Below are positions 6,222-14,376 of a DNA stretch of 18,151 nucleotides, in pieces. The stretch covers positions 1-18,151 of the forward strand of contig DVNC01000056.1 in the NCBI GenBank assembly GCA_018714685.1, written 5' to 3'. The notes beneath the pieces were generated by a model. The model worked only from the letters and a program-made list of their open reading frames with translations. It did not search any database and had not been told where the DNA came from. Each line of letters opens with the position of its first letter. Position 1 is the stretch's first letter. This DNA comes from Scatocola faecipullorum. GTDB lineage: Bacteria; Pseudomonadota; Alphaproteobacteria; RF32; CAG-239. The position numbers and the translations under genes are program-made.

Positions 6222-9038
6222 GTGACTGAAGAAAATATGCCTGTAGTCGGTTCGAACGAAGACATTGCCCCGGTTGATATTTCGGAGGAAATGCGCCGTT
6301 CTTACCTTGATTACGCAATGAGCGTAATTGTTTCCCGCGCGCTGCCGGATGTCCGCGACGGACTGAAACCGGTGCACCGCCGCATTATTTATTCCATGTT
6401 TGAAAACGGTTATGACTATAACCGCCCGTTCCGTAAATCCGCCCGCATCGTCGGTGATGTTCTCGGTAAATATCACCCGCACGGCGACATCCCGGTTTAT
6501 GAGGCAATGGTTCGTATGGCTCAGCCGTTCTCCATGCGGGTGCCGCTGGTGGACGGACAGGGCAACTTCGGTTCCATGGACGGTGACTCTGCCGCCGCCA
6601 TGCGTTATACCGAAGCCCGCCTGGCCAAGGTTGCCCATTCGCTGATTGACGATATTGATAAAGATACCGTCGATTTTATGCCCAACTATGATGAAACCCT
6701 GCAGGAACCGACCGTTTTGCCGGCATCTTATCCGAACCTGCTGGTTAACGGCGCCAACGGTATCGCCGTCGGTATGGCCACAAACATTCCGCCGCATAAC
6801 CTCGGCGAAGTTTTGGATGCCTGCTGCGCTTATATTGATAATCCGGAAATCAGCATCGATGATTTGATTAATATTGTTCCCGGCCCTGATTTTCCGACCG
6901 GCGGTCTGATTCTGGGTTACGGCGGAGCCAAGTCCGCTTATTACACCGGCCGCGGCTCGGTGATGATGCGCGCCAAGGCTACTATTGAGGAGTTATATAA
7001 AGACCGCGAAGCGATTATCGTTCATGAAATTCCCTATCAGGTAAACAAGGCGGCGCTGATTACCCGCATTGCCGAACTGGTTAAAGAAAAGAAAATCGAG
7101 GGAATTTCCGAAATCCGCGATGAATCCGACCGCCAGGGTGTCCGCGTGGTTATCGAAATCAAACGCGATTTCCAGGCTGATGTTGTCTTGAACCAGCTCT
7201 ACAAATTCACGCCGCTGCAAACCAGCTTCGGTATGAATATGCTGGCGATTAACAACGGCCGCCCGATGATGATGAATTTGAAAGACATCATTCAGGCCTT
7301 TGTCGAATTCCGCGAAGAAATTATCCGCCGCCGCACGATTTTTGAGCTTAACAAAGCCCGCGACCGCGCGCATGTCTTGGTCGGCTTGGCCATTGCCGTT
7401 GAAAACATCGACCCGGTCATTGAATTAATCCGCAATGCGCCCAATCCGCAGGAAGCCAAGGACGCCTTGCTGCGCAAAGCCTGGCCGGCGGGAGAGGTTG
7501 AAACGCTGGTTAAGCTGATTGACGAACCCGACCGTAAGGTTGAAAACGGAACTTACCGCCTTTCTGAAGCTCAGGCCAAAGCTATTCTTGATTTGAAATT
7601 GCAGCGCCTGACCGGTTTGGAGCGCGACAAAATCCATGAGGAATTAATCACTATCGGCGAAGAAATCAAAGAATGCCTGTCGATTTTGGCCAGCCGTGAA
7701 AAACTTTACGGCATTATGCGTGACGAATTTGTTGCCATTCGCGATGAATATGGCACGCCGCGCCGCACCAAAATTGAAGACATTGAGTATGATACCGACA
7801 TTGAATCGCTGATTCAGCGTGAAGAAATGGTGGTTACCGTTACCGAAGCCGGCTATATCAAACGCGTGCCGCTGAATGCCTATAAAGCGCAGAAACGCGG
7901 CGGCAAAGGCAAGTCGGGCATGGCGACCAAAGACGAAGATTTCGTTACCCGTCTGTTTGTGGCTTCCACCCACACGCCGGTACTGTTCTTCTCCTCCAAG
8001 GGACTGGTTTACAAAATGAAGGTTTACAAGCTGCCGCTCGGTTCGCCGACCTCTAAAGGCAAGCCCTTTATTAACCTCCTGCCGCTGGATGAAGGCGAAA
8101 CCATCACCACGGTTATGAAACTGCCGGAGTGTGAGGATGACTGCAAAGATATGTCGATTATGTTTGCCACCTCACAGGGCAATGTCCGCCGCAACTCGCT
8201 GATGGACTTTGTCAACGTCCAGAGCAACGGTAAAATTGCGATGAAACTTGATGAAGGCGACAAACTGATCAACGTCCGCATCTGTCATGAAGACAATGAT
8301 ATTATGCTGGCAGCCCGCAGCGGTAAATGCATCCGCTTCCCGGTTACCGACGTCCGCGTCTTTGTCGGCCGTAATTCAACCGGTGTCCGCGGCATCAAGC
8401 TGGCGGAAGCCGATGAAGTCATCTCCATGTCTATCTTGCTTCACAGCGACGCCACCTCGGAAGAACGTGATGAATATGCCCGCATTGCCTCTGCAATTAA
8501 GCGTATTTCCGCCGAACGCGGCGATGACAGCTGCGTCAGCCCGGAAGATACCGGCCTGCTTAATGTTCTCACCACGGAAAAATACAAGGAAATGGCCGAA
8601 CGCGAGCAGTTTATCCTCTCCGTTACTTCCACCGGCTACGGCAAACGCACGTCTTCTTATGAATATCGTGTAACCGGCCGCGGCGGTCAGGGTATCGCCA
8701 ATATGGAAATGTCTGCCCGCAACAAGGAAATTGTCAGCTCTTTCCCGATTGAGGACGATAACCAGATTATGATGGTTACCGACGGCGGCAAATTAATCCG
8801 TATGCCGGTCAAAGACATTCGTATCGCCGGCCGCAAGACGCAGGGCGTTATCCTCTTCCGCACGGCCGAAAATGAACGAGTTGTTTCCGTAACCTGGCTT
8901 GATGCCGATGACGGTGATGACGACGAGCTGGAAGAAGAAACCGGCAGCGAAGTTTTGGGTGACAGCGTTGCCGAACCCGAAGATAACTTCGATGAAGTCA
9001 GCGAACCGGAAACCGGTGCCGACAATAACGACGAATAA
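6222..9038 (+). CDS. gyrA: DNA gyrase subunit A
   Basis: The A subunit of DNA gyrase cuts and reseals DNA and wraps it to introduce negative supercoils. It has 938 residues. The N-terminal breakage-reunion domain carries SYLDYAMSVIVSRALPDVRDGLKPVHRR and the active-site tyrosine Y129 in RYTEAR. The wrapping domain contains the GyrA box QKRGGKG starting at Q557, which marks it as GyrA rather than ParC. The protein ends in a long acidic tail (about residues 894-938). In the quinolone-resistance region, HPHGDIPVYE places Ile90, Pro91 and Glu94 where E. coli has Ser83, Ala84 and Asp87. The GTG start is favoured over the ATG at 6237 because AAAGG lies 8 nt before it. It has its own promoter and terminator. 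Confidence 0.98.
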   Translation: MTEENMPVVGSNEDIAPVDISEEMRRSYLDYAMSVIVSRALPDVRDGLKPVHRRIIYSMFENGYDYNRPFRKSARIVGDVLGKYHPHGDIPVYEAMVRMAQPFSMRVPLVDGQGNFGSMDGDSAAAMRYTEARLAKVAHSLIDDIDKDTVDFMPNYDETLQEPTVLPASYPNLLVNGANGIAVGMATNIPPHNLGEVLDACCAYIDNPEISIDDLINIVPGPDFPTGGLILGYGGAKSAYYTGRGSVMMRAKATIEELYKDREAIIVHEIPYQVNKAALITRIAELVKEKKIEGISEIRDESDRQGVRVVIEIKRDFQADVVLNQLYKFTPLQTSFGMNMLAINNGRPMMMNLKDIIQAFVEFREEIIRRRTIFELNKARDRAHVLVGLAIAVENIDPVIELIRNAPNPQEAKDALLRKAWPAGEVETLVKLIDEPDRKVENGTYRLSEAQAKAILDLKLQRLTGLERDKIHEELITIGEEIKECLSILASREKLYGIMRDEFVAIRDEYGTPRRTKIEDIEYDTDIESLIQREEMVVTVTEAGYIKRVPLNAYKAQKRGGKGKSGMATKDEDFVTRLFVASTHTPVLFFSSKGLVYKMKVYKLPLGSPTSKGKPFINLLPLDEGETITTVMKLPECEDDCKDMSIMFATSQGNVRRNSLMDFVNVQSNGKIAMKLDEGDKLINVRICHEDNDIMLAARSGKCIRFPVTDVRVFVGRNSTGVRGIKLAEADEVISMSILLHSDATSEERDEYARIASAIKRISAERGDDSCVSPEDTGLLNVLTTEKYKEMAEREQFILSVTSTGYGKRTSSYEYRVTGRGGQGIANMEMSARNKEIVSSFPIEDDNQIMMVTDGGKLIRMPVKDIRIAGRKTQGVILFRTAENERVVSVTWLDADDGDDDELEEETGSEVLGDSVAEPEDNFDEVSEPETGADNNDE

Positions 9039-9057
9039 ACCCGTTCGTTGCTCTCAC

Positions 9058-9086
9058 AAAACCCCGCCTGAAAAGACGGGGTTTTT
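9058..9086 (+). terminator. gyrA terminator
   Basis: AAAACCCCG (9058-9066) pairs with CGGGGTTTT (9077-9085), closing a CCTGAAAAGA loop and ending in five T (9082-9086). It lies 20 nt after the gyrA stop. Confidence 0.85.
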
Positions 9087-9113
9087 ACGTATTTTGATGG
9101 CGGCAAACAAGTA

Positions 9114-9142
9114 TTGACAAAATTTTTCCGAAATGTTAATCT
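9114..9142 (+). promoter_or_regulatory. Promoter of the two-gene hypothetical unit
   Basis: A perfect TTGACA (9114-9119) is followed after 17 bp by TAATCT (9137-9142), preceded by TGT as an extended -10. The start would be near 9149, leaving an AT-rich leader of about 46 nt before the ATG at 9195. Confidence 0.55.
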
Positions 9143-9194
9143 GAACTTCAAAATTTTATTACTTAAAAATTATTAACCGTTAAATATTTTAACA

Positions 9195-9914
9195 ATGAAG
9201 AATTTCAGTGAACAAGAAGTTCGCAGCGATATGCTGGCGAACTATGGTTGCAGCGTGCCTGTGTATTTCAAAATTTTGAAATGCCGGAAAGATTTTGACC
9301 GCTTTCCTTATTTTTACATCAGCGGTAAAGAGTATATTTTATGGATTTATGCCAATCCGCGCCACCCGGAAGATACGACCAATGTCGCCATTCCCGGGGT
9401 GGAAGGGTTTAAGGAAATTCCGAAAGAGATTTTCGGCGATTTTACCAAAGCAAAAGATGCCGTGATCTATGCCCTTTACAAAGAAGATGTCATTCCGCAG
9501 GATTATTCCGGTTTCAAACGCGTTTTCTGCCGAAACAAGGCCGATTACCGCGTTGTTCGGGATTTTGGTCGCGGTGTGACGCTGATACCGGCTGAGCGGC
9601 TCTCCAAGAAGTATATCTTTGCCCGGGCTCGTGAAAGCTTTGGTAAAGAAAATCTTTTTACCGTGGTTCCCCGCATTTTCGGAATCCCGGAACAAAAGAA
9701 AGCCTTTTGGGAAGTTATCTGGACGGTTCGGGAAAAGAACGGCCGAAAGAAAACTAACCGCCGCTATTATGATATCGTCGGCGGCGAATTTCAGGAGACG
9801 CCGTTCGGAATTCAGATTACCGACCGTATTCCGCTGGATCCCCACGGGCCGATAGTCTTTGTTGAAAATATTTGTTTCAAAAACGACGGCGAAAACCTGG
9901 GCTGGAGCCGTTAG
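9195..9914 (+). CDS. Uncharacterised protein, 239 aa
   Basis: I do not recognise this protein. It has 239 residues, no signal peptide and no obvious membrane segment, so it is probably cytoplasmic. It is rich in aromatic and charged residues (DRFPYFYISGKEYILWIYANPR near residues 35-56; KNGRKKTNRRYYD near 180-192). Four cysteines (C19, C29, C112, C225) show no metal-binding spacing. There is no Walker, HTH or nuclease motif that I can see. The start ATG at 9195 has almost no Shine-Dalgarno, and the leader is very AT-rich. Codon use resembles that of neighbouring genes. It is followed after a hairpin by a second gene in the same direction, so the two may be one unit. A gene of this length under a good promoter is likely real. 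Confidence 0.75.
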   Translation: MKNFSEQEVRSDMLANYGCSVPVYFKILKCRKDFDRFPYFYISGKEYILWIYANPRHPEDTTNVAIPGVEGFKEIPKEIFGDFTKAKDAVIYALYKEDVIPQDYSGFKRVFCRNKADYRVVRDFGRGVTLIPAERLSKKYIFARARESFGKENLFTVVPRIFGIPEQKKAFWEVIWTVREKNGRKKTNRRYYDIVGGEFQETPFGIQITDRIPLDPHGPIVFVENICFKNDGENLGWSR

Positions 9915-9918
9915 GAAA

Positions 9919-9938
9919 GGGAGGGCGCAAGCCCTCTC
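9919..9938 (+). terminator. GNRA-capped hairpin between the two hypothetical genes
   Basis: GGGAGGGC (9919-9926) pairs with GCCCTCTC (9931-9938; one G-T wobble) around a GCAA tetraloop, starting 5 nt after the stop codon. No run of T follows, so it may be a weak terminator or a 3'-end stabiliser that lowers expression of the next gene. Confidence 0.45.
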
Positions 9939-9981
9939 TCTCTGCATGGAAATTATGTGTATTATTTAAAACTTAAAAGAG

Positions 9982-10713
9982 ATGAAAAAAGAAATTTATG
10001 AAGCTGTTGAGCAGTTTTTCAATCAGCTTCCGCTTCCTCAGGAAGTGTCAGATTGTTGGCAGAATGTTACGAAAGAGATTCCTCTCCCCGCAGATATTGT
10101 GGTCTTGATGGATGATATGTACGACACGGTCGGCATGGCTTCCAGATTGCTGTATCGTATGCGGGAAAACAACATCCGCGTGCCTCTGTTTTATATCTTG
10201 GGCGGCAATAACCGCCTTTTGAATCAAAACGACGCGCTCGTGTTGCAGGCAACCGCCCTGAAACTGGGAATCAAATATCAAAATATCCGTATGTATCAGT
10301 ATGCTTCAGACTGGAATGCCAAATTGGAAATTCTCAATGCGGAGGCTGCGGGAAAGAAGGTTGTTTTTGTAACCAGCCGTCTGGGCTACCTTCCTCTGCG
10401 CAAATCGCTGGAGCGTTCGGAATGTCTGTTTAGTTACGGTTTCAACGTTGCCTATGAAAAGCTGGAAGATGCTTTGACCTGGGTGAATGCCAATGCGGCT
10501 GCCGGCGGTTTGGCTCTGCTTCGCAAAATTTGCCGGCTTTATCAGGAAGAAGACATTCCTGAATTGCTTCGCGGTTACGGGCATTATACCTTTGTCGGCC
10601 GTTTGTGGGTTAAGTTCTCGGTGTGGCAGCATCGCCGCTCAATAAAACGGGAAAGGGAAATTATGATTCGCAGCTATCAGCGGCAGTTTCGCCGCCGGAA
10701 CTGGGCTTATTGA
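9982..10713 (+). CDS. Uncharacterised protein, possibly YdcF/DUF218-like, 243 aa
   Basis: Residues about 35-150 look like an alpha/beta nucleotide-type fold similar in layout to DUF218 (YdcF/SanA/ElyC): a first strand ADIVVLMDDMYD, then helix, a second strand VPLFYILGGNNRLL ending in glycines, the segment NDALVLQATALKLGI, and QNIRMYQYASDWNAKLEIL, then a strand KKVVFVTSRLGYLPLRKSL. In DUF218 proteins the comparable segments are a GG loop, a helix preceding a LGV strand and S-x-N-T. The match is remote and I would not rely on it. The C-terminal 35 residues are very basic (RRSIKREREIMIRSYQRQF). The ATG at 9982 has a weak purine-rich leader. A terminator follows. The function is unknown. Confidence 0.7.
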   Translation: MKKEIYEAVEQFFNQLPLPQEVSDCWQNVTKEIPLPADIVVLMDDMYDTVGMASRLLYRMRENNIRVPLFYILGGNNRLLNQNDALVLQATALKLGIKYQNIRMYQYASDWNAKLEILNAEAAGKKVVFVTSRLGYLPLRKSLERSECLFSYGFNVAYEKLEDALTWVNANAAAGGLALLRKICRLYQEEDIPELLRGYGHYTFVGRLWVKFSVWQHRRSIKREREIMIRSYQRQFRRRNWAY

Positions 10714-10730
10714 TTTCTTTTTCTCAGGTG

Positions 10731-10775
10731 AAACTAAAAAAACAGGCGCTTGGTGGCGCCTGTTTTTTTTAGTTT
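10731..10775. terminator. Bidirectional terminator between the hypothetical gene and the antiporter gene
   Basis: The 19-nt left arm (10731-10749: AAACT, A7, CAGGCGC) pairs with the right arm (10756-10775: GCGCCTG, T8, AGTTT), leaving one extra T, around a TTGGTG loop. The A and T tracts give U-rich tails on both strands, serving the convergent genes ending at 10713 and 10781. Confidence 0.9.
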
Positions 10776-10780
10776 AAAGA

Positions 10781-12265
10781 TCAGATTTTGACAATGCCGT
10801 GCGTGAAGGCATAAATCGCCCACAGCGACAAAATGATGAATGCGAGAGCCAAAGCGCATTCTCTGGGCGTAAACGGTTTCTGGTTCGGGGCGGATTCCCG
10901 TCTGCCCCAGATATAAACCGGAATACCCAGCGTAACGATGACAACCGCCATCAGCAGGTAGTTCAAACCGGCGGCATAAATCAGCCACAGGGCATAGAAC
11001 GAACCGAGAATACTGGTTATCAGCGCCGTTGAACGTCTGACGACGATTGAGGACGGATACTCGCCGTCTTCGCAAATCTTCCACAAATAAGCACAGGAGG
11101 CGAAGTAAGCGGGCAGAACCATTACGCCGGTGATGCTCAGCATAGTGTTCCAGGCATTGTTGGAAAAATAGACCAGCAAAATAAACAGCTGCATAGCCGA
11201 AGAAGTAACCCACAGCGAAACGCTGGGAGAACCGTTTTCGTTTTCCTTGGTGAAAACTTTTGGAAAGGTTCCGTTTTCGGCCGCAGCCTGCGGAATTTGT
11301 GCCGTTACCATTGTCCAGGCCAGCCAGCTGGTCAGAACCGAAACCAACAGGCCGATATTCATCAGCCAGGCGCCCCAGCGGCCGACAACTTTTTCCAGAA
11401 TTCCGGCGGTGGAGGGGTTGGGAACGGCGGCCAGTTGTTCCTGACTCATAAAGCCGTAGGGAATTAACGACAACAGAACATATACGACCAGACAGCCGAT
11501 AAAGCCGAGCAGGGTTGCCTTGCCGACGTCACTGGCTCGTTTGGCCCGGTTAGACATGACCACGGCACCCTCAATACCGATGAAAGCCCACAACGTCACC
11601 AACATGGTCGATTTAATCTGCGTGCTCAAATCGCCGAGCTTGGCTTTGGTCGCAATGGCTTCGCCCCAAAAATCAAAATCGAATTTTGAAAAGTGAAAAG
11701 CAAAAAGCATAATCAATATAAACAAAACCAGCGGAACGATTTTGACGATAGTGCCGATTGTGTTGACGATAGTCGCCTGCCTGATGCCTTTCAAAACCAG
11801 AAAGTTAAAGCCCCAGATAATCAGGGAGCCGCCGATGATTGACAATAAATTATTTCCGCCGGCAAAATAAGGCGGGAAGAAATAATTCAGCGCGTCCATG
11901 GTAATCACGGCATAGCCGACGTTTCCGCAAACCTGGCACAGCCAGTAAGACCAACCGATCGTAAAACCGACATAAGGGCCGAACCCCTGTCGGCTGTACA
12001 TATAAATGCCGGTTGTCAAATCCGGCTTGGCCATTGAAAGAATACTGAAAGTGTTGGCAATGAAATAAATGCCGATGCCGGTAATAATCCAGGCCAGCAG
12101 AACCGCGCCGGCCGAAGCTCCGGCGGCCATGTTCTGCGGAAGAGAATAAATACCGCCGCCGATCATCGAGCTGACGACAATCGCTGCCAACGCCATAACC
12201 CCCAAACCGTTCGGATTGGTTTTTTCCGCGGCCGGGGAGGGAGCTGTTGTTTTGATATCAGCCAT
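10781..12265 (-). CDS. aaxC: APC-family arginine/agmatine antiporter (AaxC-like)
   Basis: Inner-membrane exchanger of the APC basic amino acid/polyamine antiporter family, predicted to import arginine and export agmatine. It has 494 residues and about 12 hydrophobic segments. The substrate-loop motif MIGGGIYSLP is at residues 34-43, and WAFIGIEGAVVMSNRAKRASDVGKAT (shortened here to its key elements FIGIEG and SNRAK) is typical of the ArcD/AaxC branch. The gene immediately downstream of a pyruvoyl-dependent arginine decarboxylase gene supports arginine/agmatine rather than arginine/ornithine exchange, as in the chlamydial aaxBC pair. The ATG (12263-12265) has a strong AAGGAAGG 5 nt upstream. 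A hairpin in the spacer may tune its level. Substrate is inferred from context. Confidence 0.8.
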   Translation of the reverse strand: MADIKTTAPSPAAEKTNPNGLGVMALAAIVVSSMIGGGIYSLPQNMAAGASAGAVLLAWIITGIGIYFIANTFSILSMAKPDLTTGIYMYSRQGFGPYVGFTIGWSYWLCQVCGNVGYAVITMDALNYFFPPYFAGGNNLLSIIGGSLIIWGFNFLVLKGIRQATIVNTIGTIVKIVPLVLFILIMLFAFHFSKFDFDFWGEAIATKAKLGDLSTQIKSTMLVTLWAFIGIEGAVVMSNRAKRASDVGKATLLGFIGCLVVYVLLSLIPYGFMSQEQLAAVPNPSTAGILEKVVGRWGAWLMNIGLLVSVLTSWLAWTMVTAQIPQAAAENGTFPKVFTKENENGSPSVSLWVTSSAMQLFILLVYFSNNAWNTMLSITGVMVLPAYFASCAYLWKICEDGEYPSSIVVRRSTALITSILGSFYALWLIYAAGLNYLLMAVVIVTLGIPVYIWGRRESAPNQKPFTPRECALALAFIILSLWAIYAFTHGIVKI

Positions 12266-12305
12266 TTTTTCCTTCCTTATTATTTGATGATATTAAAAAC
12301 AAGGC

Positions 12306-12336
12306 CCCGGCTTTTTCCCTTCCGGGAAAAGTCGGG
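12306..12336 (-). terminator. Intercistronic attenuator-like hairpin between decarboxylase and antiporter
   Basis: CCCGGC and T4CCC (12306-12319) pair with GGGAAAAGTCGGG (12324-12336) over ~13 bp with one bulged T and one G-T pair, around a TTCC loop. In the minus direction the hairpin is followed by GGCCTTGTTTTTAATA. It is therefore terminator-like and may make the antiporter less abundant than the decarboxylase. Confidence 0.5.
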
Positions 12337-12349
12337 ACCGGCAGTTAAA

Positions 12350-12958
12350 TTAAAGCTTCTGCGGCGGAACCGGCGTAAATTTGGCCGGATCGGCATGTTC
12401 AAAATTAAGAAATCCCAAAGCGGTCAGGCTGTAGCCGAACTGCTGGGTGATATTGACGTAGTTATGCCACATCTGGAATTCGGAATGCTTTTCCACGCCG
12501 CGGATTGACAATTCATGATTCAGCGATTTGGTCAGCCACATTTCGGCATGGCCTCTGGCAATATCGTCATCAATCTGGGTGTCGAAAAATTCAACATATT
12601 CGGCAGCCCAGCCGCCGATGAGTTCGCCGTTTTTGTCTTTGCCCCAGCAGACACCTAGGCCGGTGGCAATGGCTTTGTGCTGGTCGCGGCTGGCGCCGTG
12701 TCCGGCCATAATAACTTCCAGAACCGCGCCGTGTTTGAACTGTTTGACAATGTCGTCGTTAATCGGAACAATATTGCCGTACATCTCTTTCGGCAGAACG
12801 GAAGTGTAAGGAACAACGTTAAAATTTTCGATTCTTGCTTCCAGCAGGGCGGAATCATAGCAGAAAGTTTCAAACGGCTGCGGCGGAATGCCGTCGTCTG
12901 CTTGTCCGGCTCCTCCGGTGATGAATGCCATGGTTGGAAAACGTACGCCTTCAGTCAT
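12350..12958 (-). CDS. aaxB: Pyruvoyl-dependent arginine decarboxylase (AaxB-like)
   Basis: Converts arginine to agmatine and CO2, consuming a proton, using a pyruvoyl group made by self-cleavage of the proenzyme. The 202-residue protein has the expected cleavage site in NVVPYTSVLP: Thr52-Ser53, with Ser53 becoming the pyruvoyl group at the N-terminus of the alpha chain; I recall the same numbering for chlamydial AaxB. Further family patterns are the N-terminal FITGGAG, KEMYGNI, HGAVLEVIMAGHGA and GWAAEYVEFFD. It has no signal peptide and is cytoplasmic. The ATG at 12956-12958 has AAGGAG 8 nt upstream. It is the first gene of an operon with the antiporter. It belongs to the pyruvoyl type, not the PLP-dependent AdiA/SpeA types. 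Confidence 0.85.
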   Translation of the reverse strand: MTEGVRFPTMAFITGGAGQADDGIPPQPFETFCYDSALLEARIENFNVVPYTSVLPKEMYGNIVPINDDIVKQFKHGAVLEVIMAGHGASRDQHKAIATGLGVCWGKDKNGELIGGWAAEYVEFFDTQIDDDIARGHAEMWLTKSLNHELSIRGVEKHSEFQMWHNYVNITQQFGYSLTALGFLNFEHADPAKFTPVPPQKL

Positions 12959-13177
12959 CTTGATTTCTCCTTAAAAATGTTTAATTTTTGCTGTAATTAA
13001 TCGCATGGCTAAAGGTAGTAATGATGTTTGGCTTTTCAATGTCATTAAAAAATAAGTAGTAGTTGCAAACATTCTGAAATATCCACAACTCTGTAAAATA
13101 TCAAAAGATTATTGTATTTTTTGAGCAATTTATAGTAATTTCAAGCCAAGGTTAATTTAAATGACAAGGTGAAATAA
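12959..13177. promoter_or_regulatory. Divergent spacer between decarboxylase and RND efflux operons
   Basis: This AT-rich 219 bp region must hold both divergent promoters. On the plus strand a good -10, TATAGT (13131-13136), is seen with a weak -35 (TTATTG, 13109-13114). The adaptor's Shine-Dalgarno AAGGTGA is at 13166-13172. I could not choose a convincing minus-strand promoter. No regulator gene adjoins it. Confidence 0.35.
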
Positions 13178-14344
13178 ATGTTATTCAAAAACAAATTGTT
13201 GGCAGCTGCCGCCGCATTTTTGGCATTAACATCCTGCAATGATGAAAATTCAGCTTCTTCGGCTGCACAGCAGATACCGACGGTATCCGCCGTCAGGGTC
13301 GAACCGAAAGACATTCCCCTGACTTTTGAATATGCCGCCCGTGCACAGGGCTCCAAGGAAACCGAGGTTCGGGCCCGCGTCGGCGGTATTTTGCTGAAAC
13401 GCAACTACGTCGAAGGCTCAACCGTTAAAGAAGGCGACGTTTTGTTTGAAATTGATCCCGAGCCTTTCAAAGTGGCGCTGGAACAGGCCAAAGCCTCTCT
13501 GGCGCAGAACAAGGCGCAGCTGAAAGCGGCCGAAACCCAGTGGGCGCGTATTTCCAAGCTTTTTGAACAACGCGTTGTCAGTGAAAAATCGCGTGATGAT
13601 GCGCTTGCCAATCTGGATTCATTGCGGGCGTCAACCCAGCTGGCCAAGGCTCAGGTGGACAAAGCCCAGCTTGATTTAGGCTATACCACGGTCAAAGCGC
13701 CGATCAGCGGCGTAACCAGTATGGAAGCCCAGTCTGAAGGCAGCCTGATTGCCACGACGGATAGTTCCAGCCTGCTGACGACAATAACTCAGCTTGACCC
13801 GATGTATGTCATTTTTTCGGCCTCCGAAAACGAAATTCTGGCTCTGACCAATCTGGTTGAGCGCGGTCTGGTAACCAATCCGCAGAATACGAAAGACATT
13901 AAAGCTAAAGTTAAATTTGGCGATGACACGCTTTATAAATATGACGGTGAAATCAACTTCATTAATCCCAGTATTGACGAAAGCACCGGAACCATCAAGC
14001 TGCGCGCCGTTTTTCCCAATCCCAAAGGCCGCCTGCGCCCGGGACAGTTTCTGCGGCTGTTTATGGAAGGGCTGACCCGCGTCAACGCGTTGGTCGTTCC
14101 TCAGGAGGCGATTATTCAGGGTTCCGATTCCGCTTATGTTTACCGTGTTAATCCTCAGGGCGTGGTTGAAAGTGTAAACGTTCAAACCGGCTTAACGACC
14201 AAAGAGGGCGGTTGGATTATTGATTCGGGCTTAAATCCCGGTGATGTGGTCGTTACCAGCGGCGTTATGAAAATTCGTCCCGGAATGACCGTCAAAACAA
14301 ACATTTCGGCTGAAGACAAACCCGAGGAAGCCGTAGAAGGATAG
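13178..14344 (+). CDS. RND efflux periplasmic adaptor (AcrA/MexA-type membrane fusion protein)
   Basis: Links the inner-membrane RND pump with an outer-membrane channel. The 388 residues begin with a lipoprotein signal (LLAAAAAFLALTSC), with C20 as the lipidated cysteine. The membrane-proximal and lipoyl parts follow (EVRARVGGILLKRNYVEGSTVKEGDVLFEIDP at about 65-95), then an alpha-helical hairpin (about 98-165) and a second lipoyl half TTVKAPISGV (about 169-178). A C-terminal beta-barrel domain contains LRPGQFLRLFMEG. Residue +2 after the lipid cysteine is Asn, whereas AcrA of E. coli has Asp there. The start has AAGGTGA 5 nt upstream. A 32 bp gap to the pump gene indicates an operon. Confidence 0.93.
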   Translation: MLFKNKLLAAAAAFLALTSCNDENSASSAAQQIPTVSAVRVEPKDIPLTFEYAARAQGSKETEVRARVGGILLKRNYVEGSTVKEGDVLFEIDPEPFKVALEQAKASLAQNKAQLKAAETQWARISKLFEQRVVSEKSRDDALANLDSLRASTQLAKAQVDKAQLDLGYTTVKAPISGVTSMEAQSEGSLIATTDSSSLLTTITQLDPMYVIFSASENEILALTNLVERGLVTNPQNTKDIKAKVKFGDDTLYKYDGEINFINPSIDESTGTIKLRAVFPNPKGRLRPGQFLRLFMEGLTRVNALVVPQEAIIQGSDSAYVYRVNPQGVVESVNVQTGLTTKEGGWIIDSGLNPGDVVVTSGVMKIRPGMTVKTNISAEDKPEEAVEG

Positions 14345-14376
14345 GCCGTTAAAACCATATTGAGAGGGATAAAAGC

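Noticed and set aside
6150..6797. Minus-strand reading frame of 215 codons overlapping the gyrA start
   Set aside because: Antisense shadow of the conserved gyrA N-terminal domain; no start signals or recognisable protein.
9939..9981. A separate promoter for the second hypothetical gene
   Set aside because: TATTAT-like bases occur near 9960, but no -35 at a suitable distance is convincing; read-through past the hairpin is equally likely.
13079..13088. DnaA-box-like ATATCCACA in the divergent spacer
   Set aside because: A single imperfect copy without a cluster, AT-rich unwinding region or dnaA/dnaN genes; no case for an origin.
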